Positions 32,885-44,731 of a stretch of 64,000 nt of DNA are shown here, in pieces. The stretch's first letter is position 1. Every line of letters starts with the position of its first letter. The stretch covers positions 23,525,696 through 23,589,695 of the forward strand of contig NC_041007.1 in assembly GCF_004193775.1 (NCBI RefSeq), written 5' to 3'. Below the pieces are notes generated by a model. The model was not told the origin of the DNA. It saw only the letters and a program-made list of their open reading frames with translations, and did not search any database. This DNA is from Glycine soja (Eukaryota; Streptophyta; Magnoliopsida; Fabales; Fabaceae). The translations under genes and the position numbers were made by a program.

Positions 32885-34918
32885 TGTAACGACCCGCCTC
32901 ATCGTTACCGTCATATACTAATTTCATTCAGGAACCATTGTTTGTCGGCATGCAACTTTTGTTTGACCACTTCAAAATTTTTAACATCCAACGCCGTGGA
33001 ATCCGTAAAGTTCCGGGATGTTTCGGAGCGAAACCAGCCAAAAACACAAAAATGAGAGTGTATTTAGCAAACTGGGGGGGGGGGGGGGGCGTGTAAATCG
33101 ACTGTTACACCCTAATTTCATCCGGGGATCATTGTTGATTGCTTCAGAAGGCTTAACACCCATCGCCATGGAATCCGTAAAGTTCCATGAGGTTTCGGAA
33201 GGAAAACAACCAAAAAACACAAAAACGGGGATGAACTTATCAAGTTGGGGGTGTATATAGAAATTTTCAAATCTGGGCCTATCTAGATGTTTTTGGATTT
33301 TTTTCTTCCTTCCTGGCTAAGTAACCAGCTCGCCTAGGCGAGTTGGGCGGCAAGCACCTCCCTCATTTTTTTGAAAACGGGCCTCTAGGGCTTCCGTAAT
33401 GCTTCTGTAAAATTCCCGTAACCCTGGGTAAGCCTTTTCCACTTAATATTGGTGAGAGGAAGAACAAAAAAAGAAGAAAATCAAGTTCAATAGGCTTCCG
33501 TAATACTTTCGTAACTTTTTCGTAAAATACGAAAAATGAGGGGTGAACTTATCAATTTGGGGGGTGCATCAATTTGGGCGAGCTGGGCGGCAACCTCCTC
33601 CCCTTTTCTCCTATAAATAAGGGAAAAGGGCTGTTCCAAAGGGTCCCTGACCATTTACCCTATGCATTTCAAGGATTTTGAGTGAAAAAATGCATTTCCA
33701 TGAAGAAAATCCAAGCCGAGGTGCTTCCGTAACGCTTCCGAGTCGTTTTCGTGAGCAATTTCGTGAAGATTTTCCGCCGTTCTTCATCCGTTCTTCGTGC
33801 GTTCTTCGATCTTCAACCGGTAAGTTTTCGAATCTGAGACTTTCAATTCATATCTTGTTTTGTTGGCTTTCATCTTCATTTCGTTCACTTTCGATTTTCT
33901 TTTCTTCCATTTTTAACAAGCTTTAAACCGTTTATTTAAGCCGTTCTCACCTAATAATTTATAAAATGAATTTCAATCGATCATTTGTGTTGTAATCTCG
34001 TTTAATCACTGTTAAAATGAAATCTAATCGATCGTTCACGTTGTAACCTCAGTTAAACCAAAAAAGGAAAAATAATAATAAAATAATCAAAATATCTTGA
34101 AAAAAATAATAAAATAATCAAAAAAATCAATCATACGTTTTTTCTTCAAAAGTTTCCTTGAATGAATTGACTAATAACCAAAGTGAAACTAAGGCTAAAA
34201 TCAACTCACAAACCAAGCTTTGTCCGCCAAAGTCACTTAAAAACATTTTAAGGTCGAACGCCTTAAAACGGTCCTCTTTGCTTTTATCAGTTAACATAGA
34301 CCGTTCAAAAGCATAAAATCAACACATAACTTTACCGCTTTCGCAAGAACTACGTAGGTCTAAGTTCCTCATCACAAATCGAGGATACGTAAGAGCAAAA
34401 ACTCCACTTTTGTCGACCACCCCTTTTCAAAAAAACAAGAGATCGTTAATGGTCCAATGCCTCAACATTTCTCTCATATCAAAAGAATCAAAAGATCGTT
34501 TAATGGTCCAACGCCTTAAACGACTTTTGTTCGGTTAAAATCAATCTCGCGAAAAAAGATAAAAACAACTTAACCAACGTTTAGTTATGAAAGAACTATG
34601 TAGGTCTGATTTCCTCATCGCAATTGAGGAATATGTAGGAGCGAGGGAGACACCCTTGTCGACCACAAAAAGATAAAAAAATACAAAAGACCCATAAAAA
34701 GCTAAAAAACATAAAAAGGGAAAATACATAAAAACATAAAAAAGGGAAAATACGTAGTTTTGAAGTCATATTTGCATACTTGATTGAGGGTTGTCGTCCT
34801 TTGTGATGGACGCGTGGGGTGCTAATACCTTCCCCGTGCGTAAAAACAACTCCCGAACCTTTCACGATTAAAGTTCGTAGATCACACGTTTCGGTTTTTC
34901 TGACGTTCTCCTCGAATA

Positions 34919-36034
34919 TGTAGAAGCAAATATTTTGAATTTGATGTTTTGATGATGCCATGTGATCATGCGCTTCTCAAGTTTAATTCAAGACAAAAAT
35001 CCAAGAAAATCAAGATACATCATCAAGAAGATCTCTAGTGATTTAGGAACGAAATTCCAAGTTGAAACAACAAGAGGTTTGGCCAATGAATTTAAACGAA
35101 AATGTTTTTAGAAGAGATTTCCTCTCTTCTAAAAACATTTTAAAAATAGTTTTGAATATTTTTCAAGGCATGTAATCGATTACATGAGGATTGTAATCGA
35201 TTAACAGCAACTGAAAATGTTTACAACAGTCACTAGAAATTTGAATTCAAAATTTATAATGTGTAATCGATTACACATGGATGGTAATCGATTACCAGCA
35301 GTTATTGAATATTTTTTATTCAAATTTTAAAGCCTATAATCGATTGCACAAATCTTGTAATCGATTACCAGAGGAGAATTTCAAAAAATAATTTCCAAGA
35401 GTCACATCTGCTCAAATGATTTTTTAATGGCCATCAAAGGTCTATTTATATGTGACTTAGAACACGAATTTGTGAAGAGCTTTTGAGAGCAAAAAGGTCT
35501 TATCCTCTCAAAAAAAGCAAAATTATCTTATCCTCTTAAAAATTCCTTGGCCAATACACTTGCAATTCAATAAGGAATTATTTTGCTTACTCCATTGTTC
35601 AATCTATCTATTTAAAGAGAGATTTCTTCTTCTCTTCATCTTATTTCTAAAAAGGGATTATGAGACCGAGGGTGTCTTATTGTAAAGCAATCTAAACACA
35701 AAGGAAGGGTTGTCCTTGTATGGTTCAGAACTTGTAAATGGCTTTTGCAAGATAGTGGAACTCTCAAGCGGGTTTCTTGGGGACTGGATATAGGCACAAG
35801 GGTGTGGCTGAACCAGTATAAATATGAGTTTGCATTTTCTCTTCCCTTAAACTCCTTTATTTATTATTGTTTATTGCTTCTATTCAGTACGTTTAATTTG
35901 CATAGTTGTTTAGGAATTCATTTTTGAAAGGAATCTTGGGTTTTGGGTTAAAATCAAAATAGAACTTTTAATTTGTGATATTTTAATTCAACCCCCCCCC
36001 CCTTCTTAAGATATCTGAGGCCACTTGTCTAACA
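34919..36034 (+). repeat. Element C 5' LTR
   Basis: TGTAGAAGCAAA to GTCTAACA, 1116 bp. U3 has three pairs of TAATCGATTA palindromes (35170-35375), then a TATA box (tctatttata, 35441-35450). Downstream lie the phrases 'cacaaaggaagggttgtcctt' and 'cttgtaaatggcttttgcaag' (hairpin-forming) and a C-run just before the end (35991-36002). Confidence 0.92.
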
Positions 36035-36036
36035 AG

Positions 36037-36050
36037 TGGTATCAGAGCTT
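36037..36050 (+). other. Primer-binding site of element C
   Basis: tggtatcagagctt, 2 bp after the LTR, is complementary to the 3' end of initiator methionine tRNA, the usual primer for copia elements. Confidence 0.9.
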
Positions 36051-36084
36051 CATTCTTGTATAAAGTTTTGAAGCTTCAAGAATA

Positions 36085-37812
36085 ATGGCCTCATCAAACT
36101 ATTTATTTCCTAAAGGGAATTTAATAAATTGGCCTCCTATTATTAATGGATTGGGTTACCATTACTGGAAAACCCATATACAAATTTTTATAGAGGCAAT
36201 AGATTTAAATGTCTGGGATGCAATAGAAGTAGGGCCTTATATTCCCACCATGGTTGCTGGAAATACAACAATAGAAAAGCCTAGGGAAGATTGGAGTGAG
36301 GAAGAAAGAAGACTAGTACAATACAACTTAAAAGCCAAAAACATAATTACATCTGCCCTAGGAATGGATGACTACTTTAGGGTATCAAACTGTAAAAGTG
36401 CAAAGGATATGTGGGATACTCTACAAGTAACACATGAAGGCACAACAAATGTTAAAAGATCTAGGATAAACACATTAACTCATGAATATGAACTATTTAG
36501 GATGAATGCAAATGAGAGCATACAAGACATGCAAAAAAGGTTCACACACATAGTAAATCATCTTGCATCTTTAGGGAAAAATTTCCAAAATGAAGATCTT
36601 ATAAATAAAGTATTGAGATGTTTAAGCAGAGAATGACAACCTAAGGTAACAACCATTACTGAATCACGAGATTTATCTAACATGTCTCTTGCTACACTAT
36701 TTGGAAAGTTACAGGAATACGAAATGGAATTGTTGAGACTAAATCAACATGAAGAAAATGATAAGAAAAAGAAAGGAATTGCTCTTAAAGCTTCATCTTC
36801 AATCCAAGAAGAAAGTGATAATGAAGACTTAATTGATTTGAATGAAGATGATAATCTTAGCCTTTTTGTAAAAAGGTTCAACACGTTCCTGAAAATTAGA
36901 GGAAATCAAAGGAGACCAAATTTTAAACCTAACAGAAGGACAGAAGATTCATCTTCCACTCCAAAATGCTTTGAATGCAATCAACCTAGACATCTGAGGG
37001 TTGATTGCCCAATCTTCAAGAAAAGAATGGAGAAATCTGAAAAGAAAAATTTTAGTGAAAAGAAGATGAAGAAGGCCTACATTACATGGGATGACAATGA
37101 TATGTAATCATCTGAGGATTCAGAAAATGAAGAGATAAACCTATGTCTAATGGATAAAAGTTATGAAAGCGATGAAGAGGTAACATCTTCAAATAACAAC
37201 TTATCCATTTCTTTTGATGAATTACAAGATGCATTGGCTGATTTGCATAGAGAATCAATCAAACTTGCAAAGTTAGTTTCATCCTCTAAGAAAACAATTT
37301 CAAATTTAGAAAATGAAATTTTAAAATTAAATAAAGAATTAGATCATCTTAAAATTGAAATTCCAATTTCTAAATCAAATGATAAAGTTTATGTCTCTAC
37401 TATTCCTGATGAAAAGTAATATCTGATTCATGTAAATGTTGTAGTAAGTATGAAAAAGAAATTAAAGATTTGAAAAAATAACTTGCAAAATTTTCTATTG
37501 GTAAAAATAACCTAGATGTCATATTAGGAAAACAAAGATGTGTCTTTGATAAGGCAGGAATAGGATATAAACCTGAAAAACAACAAAAATTTTACAAAAA
37601 TTTCTTTGCTTCCACACAAAAATATAATTCTCCTCTCATTACTTGTTTTTATTGTGGAAGAAAAGGGCATGACACATCTACATGTTATTTTAAGAAAAAT
37701 TGCAACAATATCAAAATGATATGGGTCCCAAAAGGATCTTTAGTTAACACTAACACACAAGGACCCAATAAAGTTGGGTATGTAAGTCACAAACTTGATC
37801 ATGTAGGTATCT
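36085..37812 (+). pseudogene. Element C gag
   Basis: It begins MASSNYLFPKGN and has the capsid-type helical region (36085-36636), a stop (TGA, 36634-36636), more helical sequence, and a zinc knuckle CFECNQPRHLRVDC (36967-37008). A stop at 37105-37107, an acidic and coiled-coil stretch (37150-37419), another stop, and a second knuckle CFYCGRKGHDTSTC (37644-37685) follow. It would form the virus-like particle and bind element RNA. Three in-frame breaks make it nonfunctional. Confidence 0.88.
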
Positions 37813-40800
37813 TTGAAGAAGAAATGGTACTTAGATAGCGGTTGTTCAAAATATATGACAGGAGATTCATCAAAGTTCACACATATCTCTCCCAAGAAAA
37901 GCGGACATGTAACTTATGGTGACAACAACAAAGGTAGAATTCTTGGAGTTGGAAAAATAGGTACAAATTCTTCAAACTCCATTGAAAATGTTCTACTTGT
38001 TGAAGGCCTTAAGCACAACTTGCTTAGTGTTAGTCAATTATGTGATAAAGGCTATCTAGTATCATTTGATTCTCAAAAATGTCTCATTGAACATAAACAT
38101 GATACTAATATAAAGCATATAGGGTATATAGTCAACAATGTTTATATGATAGACTTAAGCCAAAAACTAGATAATAATAAATGTTTTCATAGCAAAGATG
38201 ATGATCCATGACTATGGCATAAACGTATTGCTCACATAAACATGGAACACTTAAATAAATTAATTTCAAAAGATTTAGTTGTTGGCTTGCCTAAATTGAA
38301 ATTTGAAAAAGATAGACTATGTGATGCATGTCAAAAGGGAAAACAAACTGGAGTTTCTTTCAAATCTAAAAACATTGTTTCAACTACTCAACCATTACAA
38401 TTGTTACATATAGATTTGTTTGGTCCATCTAGAATTATGAGTTTTGGTGGAAGCTATTATGCACTTGTCATTGTTGATGATTATTCTAGATATACTTTGA
38501 CACTATTTATCACTCATAAGAATGATGCATTTCAAGCATTTAAGAAACTTGCAAAAGTTATTCAAAATAAGAAAAATCTCAAAATTATATCTATTAGGAG
38601 TGATCATGGGGGTGAGTTTGAAAATAAAGAATTTGATTTATTTTGTGATAAGCATGGCATTGAACATAACTTTTCTGCACCTATAACCCCTCAACAAAAT
38701 GGAGTTGTTGAAAGGAAAAATAGGTCTTTGGAAGAAATTGCTAGAACCTTATTAAATGATACTCCTCTTCCAAAATATTTTTGGGCTGAAGCCGTTAATA
38801 CTGCATGTTATATCATGAATAAGGCTTTAATAAGACCCATCTCAAAGAAAACTCCATATGAACTGTTCAATGGTAGAAAACCAAACATCTCACATCTTCA
38901 TGTTTTTGGTTAAGTGTTTTGTATTAAACAATGGAAAAGAAAACTTAGGAAAGTTTGATGCTAAGTCAGATGAAGGAATTTTCCTTGGTTATTCTTTGCA
39001 TAGTAAAGCTTATAGAATTTATATTAAGAGAACAATGACAATTGAAGAATCGATTCATGTTTCCTATGATGAGTCTAATGATATTTCTCCAAGAAAGGAT
39101 ATTTTAGATGATACTGCAGAATCTTTAGAACCAATGCACAGTCATGGACAAGATTCTAAAGGAAAAGGAGAAGGAAGCAATGAAGATCCTCTAGTAGAAG
39201 TCAAAGCAAATAATGATCTTCCAAGAGAGTGGAAAGCTTCAAGAGATCATCCCCTTGACAACATCTTGGGGACATCTTAAAAGGGGTAACAACTAGACAT
39301 TCTCTCAAAGATTTATGCAATAACATGGCTTTTGTATCTATGATTGAAACTAAAAATTTAAATGAAGCCATAATAGATGAAAATTGGATAATATCTATGC
39401 AGGAAGAACTAAACCAATTTGGAAGAAATAATGTTTGGGAGTTAGTTGAGAAACCTGAAAACTACCCAATCATTGGGACAAAATGGGTGTTTAGAAATAA
39501 ATTAGATGAAAATGGCATAGTTATAAGGAATAAGGCTAGATTAGCTGCCAAAGGATATAATCAAGAAGAAGGAATAAATTATGAGGAGACATATGCTCCA
39601 GTTGCTAGATTAGAAGCCATCAGAATGCTATTAGGCAATGCATCCATAATGAATTTTAAGCTTTATCAAATGGATGTAAAAAGTACATTCTTAAATGGCT
39701 TTATTCAAGAAGAAGTATATGTAGATCAATCCCCTGGATTTGAAAACTCAGACAAGCCTAATCATGTTTTTAAATTAAAAAAGGCCTTATATGGCTTAAA
39801 GCAAGCCCCTAGGGCTTGGTATGAGCGTCTGAGTAAGTTCCTTTTAGAAAATGATTTTTCTAGAGGCAAAGTAGATACTACCCTTTTTATAAAGAGAAAA
39901 TCACATGATATTTTATTGGTTCAAATTTATGTTGATGATATTATTTTTGGATCTACTAATGAATTATTGTGCAAGGAATTCTCTTATGACATGCAAAGTG
40001 AGTTTGAAATGTCAATGATTGGAGAACTTAATTTCTTTCTTGGATTACAAATTAAACAAACCAAGGTTGGTATATTTGTCAATCAATCCAAGTACTGCAA
40101 AGAGTTAATTCACAGATTCGACATGGAAAATGCTAAGCACATGGCTACACCAATGAGCACTGCTTGCTATTTAGATAAAGATGAAACCAGTCAGTCAATA
40201 GATGTTAAGCAATATCAAGGTATGATCGTATCCCTTCTTTATTTATCTGCTAGCAGACCTGATATAATGTTTAGTGTGTGTATGCGTGCTAGATTTCAAT
40301 CAAATCCCAAACAATCACATCTTAGTGCCGTTAAAAGAATCATAAGATATTTATTAGGCACTATGAATATAGGTTTATGGTATCCTAGGAATTGCACATG
40401 CACCTTAATAGGATACTCTGATTTAGACTTTTCTGGTTCTAAAATAGATAGAAAGAGCACAAGTGGAACTTGTCAATTCATTGGATCTGCTCTAGTTTCT
40501 TGGCATAGTAAGAAACAAAACAGTGTTGCTTTATCTACTGCAGAAGCGAAATATATTTCTGCCGGCAGTTGTTGAGCACAAATTTTATGGATGAAGCAAC
40601 AAATCTCTGATTATGGAATCTTTCTTGACCATATACCTATTAGGTGTGATAATTCAAGTGCAATCAATCTCTCCAAAAATCCAGTTCAACACTCTAGAAT
40701 CAAGCATATAGAAATTAGGCATCATTTTCTAAGAGATCATGTTATAAAGGGAGATTGTGTGCTAGAATTTGTTGATACAAAGAATCAGCTTGCTGATATC

Positions 40801-40929
40801 TTTACAAAACCTCTCCCCAAAGAAACATTCTTTGCCATTAGAAAAGAATTAGGCCTCTTAGATGTTAGTGATTTGTGTGCTAGAATTTGTTGGTCAATTA
40901 AGTATGTTAGTGTGCTTGATTTTGCTTAA
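37813..40929 (+). pseudogene. Element C pol: protease, integrase, reverse transcriptase, RNase H
   Basis: Protease: WYLDSGCSKYMTGD with the DSG triad (near 37825). Pre-integrase zinc region: WHKRIAH preceded by a stop (TGA at 38209-38211) and CDACQKGKQTG. Integrase core: HIDLFGPS, IRSDHGGEFEN and QQNGVVERKN supply the D, D, E residues (38400-38720). A frameshift at about 38910 precedes the integrase C-terminal tail. RT (39325-40575): KWVFRNK, FLNGFIQEEVYV, YGLKQAPRAWYE and YVDDIIFGSTN. RNase H: DRKSTSGTCQFIG and ALSTAEAKY, stop at 40573-40575, then the last 112 codons to 40929. Order PR-IN-RT-RH defines Ty1-copia. Four interruptions make it dead. Confidence 0.93.
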
Positions 40930-41030
40930 CTACTAGAAATTCTAGTTAGTATGATTGATTGATAGAGTTTGATGATGATTTTAGACTTAGACTTAGGAAT
41001 TTTTAAGAGAAAAAGGCTCCTATAGTGTTC

Positions 41031-41184
41031 TAGTAATCGATTACCAACTTGTGTAATTGATTACACATGAACAAATAGCCTGGTAATCGATTACCACTGT
41101 GTGTAATCGATTACAGTAGAACATCAGCCTTGTAATCGATTACAATATCCTGTAATCAATTACCAGTGGTCCTCTCTATAAAAA
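41031..41184 (+). promoter_or_regulatory. Putative internal promoter of element C's extra ORF
   Basis: Six copies of a palindromic word, TGTAATCGATTACA or TGGTAATCGATTACCA with small changes, fall between 41031 and 41166. A TATA box (tataaaaa, 41177-41184) follows 11 bp later. The ORF starts 181 bp after it. The same order of palindromes and TATA box is found upstream of the equivalent ORF in element F and in the U3 of the LTRs. Promoter activity is inference. Confidence 0.55.
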
Positions 41185-41364
41185 CTCACGTAAACCAGTA
41201 GCACTGCGCAGCCACACTCCCCTCGATGTGCCTCTTTCTCCCTAATCTTCAAATCTTTATAACTCCCTCAATTCTTAACCAAATCACGTCCCACAAAGCC
41301 CAAACTTCATCATTTTCAATCCTCCTTTGATTCAACCGATAGAAATCTGCAAAAAGTTCATCAA

Positions 41365-42495
41365 ATGGCTGAATCATCGAAAAAGCAAAAGGGCTCATCC
41401 ACTTCCTCCGCCGCTGTTGCCCATCGACACCATGGATCATCTGAAGCTCCCACAGCACCACTTCCCCCTTCCTTGTCATCTCCATGATCATCTACTCTAT
41501 TTTCTTCAGAAGATCAATGTCTACGGTACAATTCTCAATTTTCTTCTAGGATCATCTTAGACCCTAAGTACCTAGACATAGATTTCTTTAATGATGAGAC
41601 ATTTGATTGTTATCAAGTGTTTCAAAACTCTGGATTAGTTGATTTTATGTCCTTAAAATTGCCTTATTATCCTGAAGTAGTTATAGTCTTTTACAGTAAT
41701 TTAAAAATTCAGGATGGTACGATTCGCTTTGAGGTGCATGGTATTCCTATGATCATTGATTAATCTTTGTTCTTTTTATTAACTAAATTACCCAGTCAAG
41801 GTGCACCTTTTGAGGGCACCATTGTTGATGACTGGAAGTTCGACTATTCTAGTCATGATGCTCGTCGTATGGTCTATAATGATCAGGATGATATGACCGG
41901 TAGACTGCTGGCCGGATCATTAACCTTTGATTGTCACATCATGCACTATATCATAGTTAGAATTTTACTTCCCCGTTGTTCTAATCTGGCTCAAGCCTCT
42001 GAGGAGGACTTGATTTTGATGTGGGCTTTCCTTATCGGTCGTCAGATCGACTGGGCTCACTTGGTTAGGTATCAAATACAAAAGGCATTACGGGCCAATG
42101 CACCTCTTCTGTATCCTCAATTGGTCACCCTTTTTCTCTGTCATTTTCAAATTCCTCTTGATGATGAACCATTTGTTCAAGTCAAGCGATCTTTTGCCAT
42201 TGGTGCTGGTGCAGTAACTTCATTTGGTTACCGTAAGGATCGTGATGGATAGTGGCTGAAGAAGGACATGCAACCTCTGCAAGACGAGTGTACTCCCTCT
42301 CTTCCTCCTCAACGAGATGATTCCTTAGCCCTTATGAATGAAGTTCTTTCAGAATTACGGGGCCTCCGCACCTATGTTGGCGAACGCTTTGATTCCTTGG
42401 ATGGTCGCTTTGAAGGAATGGATACTCACATCACCCAGCTTGAAGAGGATGTGAGTTATCTTCGTCGGTGCTTCGACCTTCCACCACCTTCCTAG
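41365..42495 (+). pseudogene. Element C extra ORF (plant-transposon-type protein of unknown function)
   Basis: It runs from ATG (41365) to TAG (42495), 377 codons in one frame, broken by stops at about 41485, 41761 and 42250. It starts with a Ser/Lys-rich basic stretch (MAESSKKQKGSS), then Ser/Pro-rich sequence. A globular part follows with LDPKYLDIDFFNDETFDCYQ, then LTKLPSQGAPFEGTIVDDWK, MWAFLIGRQIDWAHLVRYQ and FVQVKRSFAIGAGAVTSFGY. It ends in a short coiled coil (LRGLRTYVGERFDSLDGRFE..). It is not gag, pol or an obvious envelope: I see no signal peptide or membrane span. It recalls the family Pfam calls 'putative plant transposon protein'; function unknown. The ORF in element F is a relative on the same element strand. 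Confidence 0.75.
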
Positions 42496-42886
42496 TTTTA
42501 GATTATTATTATCGTTTATCTTAAGCCGTGTATTTGGCTATGCTTTTTAAGTTATCATTTTTTGCACTTTAGTTATATTTTGGTACTTGGAACTTAGTAT
42601 TTTATGACTTGATTATATTTGAGTTTGAATTATGAATGATTATGTGAACTTTAGTTATATTTAATTATTATTCTTCCGCCTTGTGTTGCTTACCGCGTAC
42701 TTTGGCCTTTTTGATGTTGCCAAAGGGGGAGAGAAACAAGATTAATTCCAAGATTTAGAAGCTTAGAATTCAAGAGATCATTAATTCCAAAACATAGGGG
42801 GAGTATGGAATGAGTGAATGTAATGTTATATCTTGCATATATTCTATCCTGTATCTTGATTTCCGGAATTAAATTGTCATCATCAA

Positions 42887-42898
42887 AAATGGGGAGAT
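42887..42898 (+). other. Polypurine tract of element C
   Basis: The purine-rich 'aaaatggggaga' run, then t, directly precedes the TGTAGAAG start of the 3' LTR. Confidence 0.8.
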
Positions 42899-43741
42899 TG
42901 TAGAAGCAAAGATTTTGACTTTGATGTTTTGATGATGCCATGTGATCATGCGCTTCTCAAGTTTAATTCAAGACAAAACTCCAAGAATATCAAGATATAT
43001 CATCAAGAAGATCTCTAGTGATTTAGGAAGGGAATTCCAAGTTGAAACAAGAGGTTTGGCCAATGAATTTAAACAAAAATGTTTTTAGAAGAGATTTACT
43101 CTCTTGTAATCGATTACCAGAGGATGTAATCGATTACCAGTAGCCAAAACACTTCCTAAAACATTTTTAAAATAGTTTTGAATATTTTTGAAGGCATGTA
43201 ATCGATTACATGAGGATTGTAATCAATTACCAGCAGCTGAAAATGTTTACAACAATCACTAGAAATTTGAATTCACAATTTATAATGTGTAATCGATTAC
43301 ACATGGATGGTAATCGATTACCAGCAGTTATTGAATGTTTTTTATTCAAATTTTAAAGCTTGTAATCGATTACACAAATCTTGTACTCGATTACCAGAGG
43401 AGAATTTCAGAAAATAATTTCCAAGAGTCACATCTGTTGCCATCAAAGGTCTATTTATATGTGACATAGAACACGAATTTGCGAAGAGTTTTTGAGAACA
43501 AAAAGGTCTTATCCTCTCAAAAAAAGAAAAATTATCTTATCCTCTTAAAAATTCCTTGGCCAATACACTTGCAATTCAATAAGGAATTATTTTGAGTGCT
43601 CCATTGTTCAATCTATCTCTTTCAAGAGAGATTTCTTCTTCTCTTCATCTTATTTCTAAAAAGGGATTAAGAGACCGAGGGTCTCTTGTTGTAAAGCAAT
43701 CTGTACACAAAGGAAGGATTGTCCTTGTGTGGTTCAGAACT
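42899..43741 (+). repeat. Element C 3' LTR, left part
   Basis: It matches the 5' LTR closely but has an additional pair of TAATCGATTA palindromes near 43106-43142. TATA box near 43451-43460. It stops at 43741 where element D begins. The remainder lies at about 49178-49367, and about 120 bp of the LTR are missing between the two parts. Confidence 0.9.
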
Positions 43742-44716
43742 TGATGCAATACTACCCCGCAAGGGCATTGGATAGAAGACTCCAAGAAGATTGAGCCAGA
43801 GATGCAAGAGAAGGCCCTAGGGTTCTCATGAGCCTTAGGGCAGATTTCGGGCTCATGGGCTAAGTATGAGCCCACTTATCTTAGTACATATTAGATTAAG
43901 GTTTCATTATTTTTGGGCCTTGTATTTAGGGCTCCATAATGTAGGTAAGGTACCCTAGAAAGGTAGGATTTTTCAGCCCTTGTATTTTAGTGCACCTAGA
44001 CTAGTTTTTGTAATAGGGGCAGTTTTGTAATTTCACATGCATTAAGTGAATATTTGATGTGTGTGTTGGAAAATAAATTTAATTGAATTGGGAGAAGCCC
44101 AATCCAATTAAATTTTAGAGGGGGAGGTGAACATTTGCTTGCTACACCCCATTGCCACATCATATAGTCACACTTTGTGCATGCGCTTCATGCTTTACAT
44201 GCCTCATGCCACCTAAGCATACTTAGTGGAGAATCTTGGACTTGATCTTGAATTTAGTGGGCTGAACCATAGCTAAAATTCACTAATCATAATTAGTGAA
44301 ATTTTGGCTCCAAAGTTTGGCTCCACAAATTCAATTTTAAATTCAAGTGAATTTGAATAGAAATTCAAATTTCCCTCCAATTTTGTGTAACACTTAGGCT
44401 ATAAATAGAAGCCTTGTGTGTGCATTTTTTTCAACTTTGATCATTTGAATATTAAACTTCAGATTTCAAAGCTCATTTAGAGCACAAAATTTCGTGCTCT
44501 TCTCTTCCTCTCCCTTCATTCATCTCCTTCTTCCTCCAAGCTCTTATCCATGGCCTCCTATGGTGGTGAGCTTCTTCTAGACTCATCTTCTCCTTGAAGT
44601 GGCGTCTCCTCTCTCTCTTCCTTTCTTCATTCCACTGCCATTCATCTTCCAAGAAGCAAAGGAATCCATTGATGAAGAAGATCCTAGGCCTACAAGCTCC
44701 AATGGAGTTTACATCA
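43742..44716 (+). repeat. Element D 5' LTR
   Basis: It runs from TGATGCAATACTACCCCGC to GGAGTTTACATCA, 975 bp. TATA box (ggctataaatag) near 44397-44408. A PBS-like tggtatcaagagc follows at 44719, resembling the complement of initiator Met tRNA with one extra base. Confidence 0.88.
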
Positions 44717-44731
44717 TGTGGTATCAAGAGC

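Noticed and set aside
41365..42495. Envelope-like protein in element C
   Set aside because: Some plant copia elements have env-like ORFs at this position, but this one shows no signal peptide and no hydrophobic membrane span, so an envelope role is not supported.
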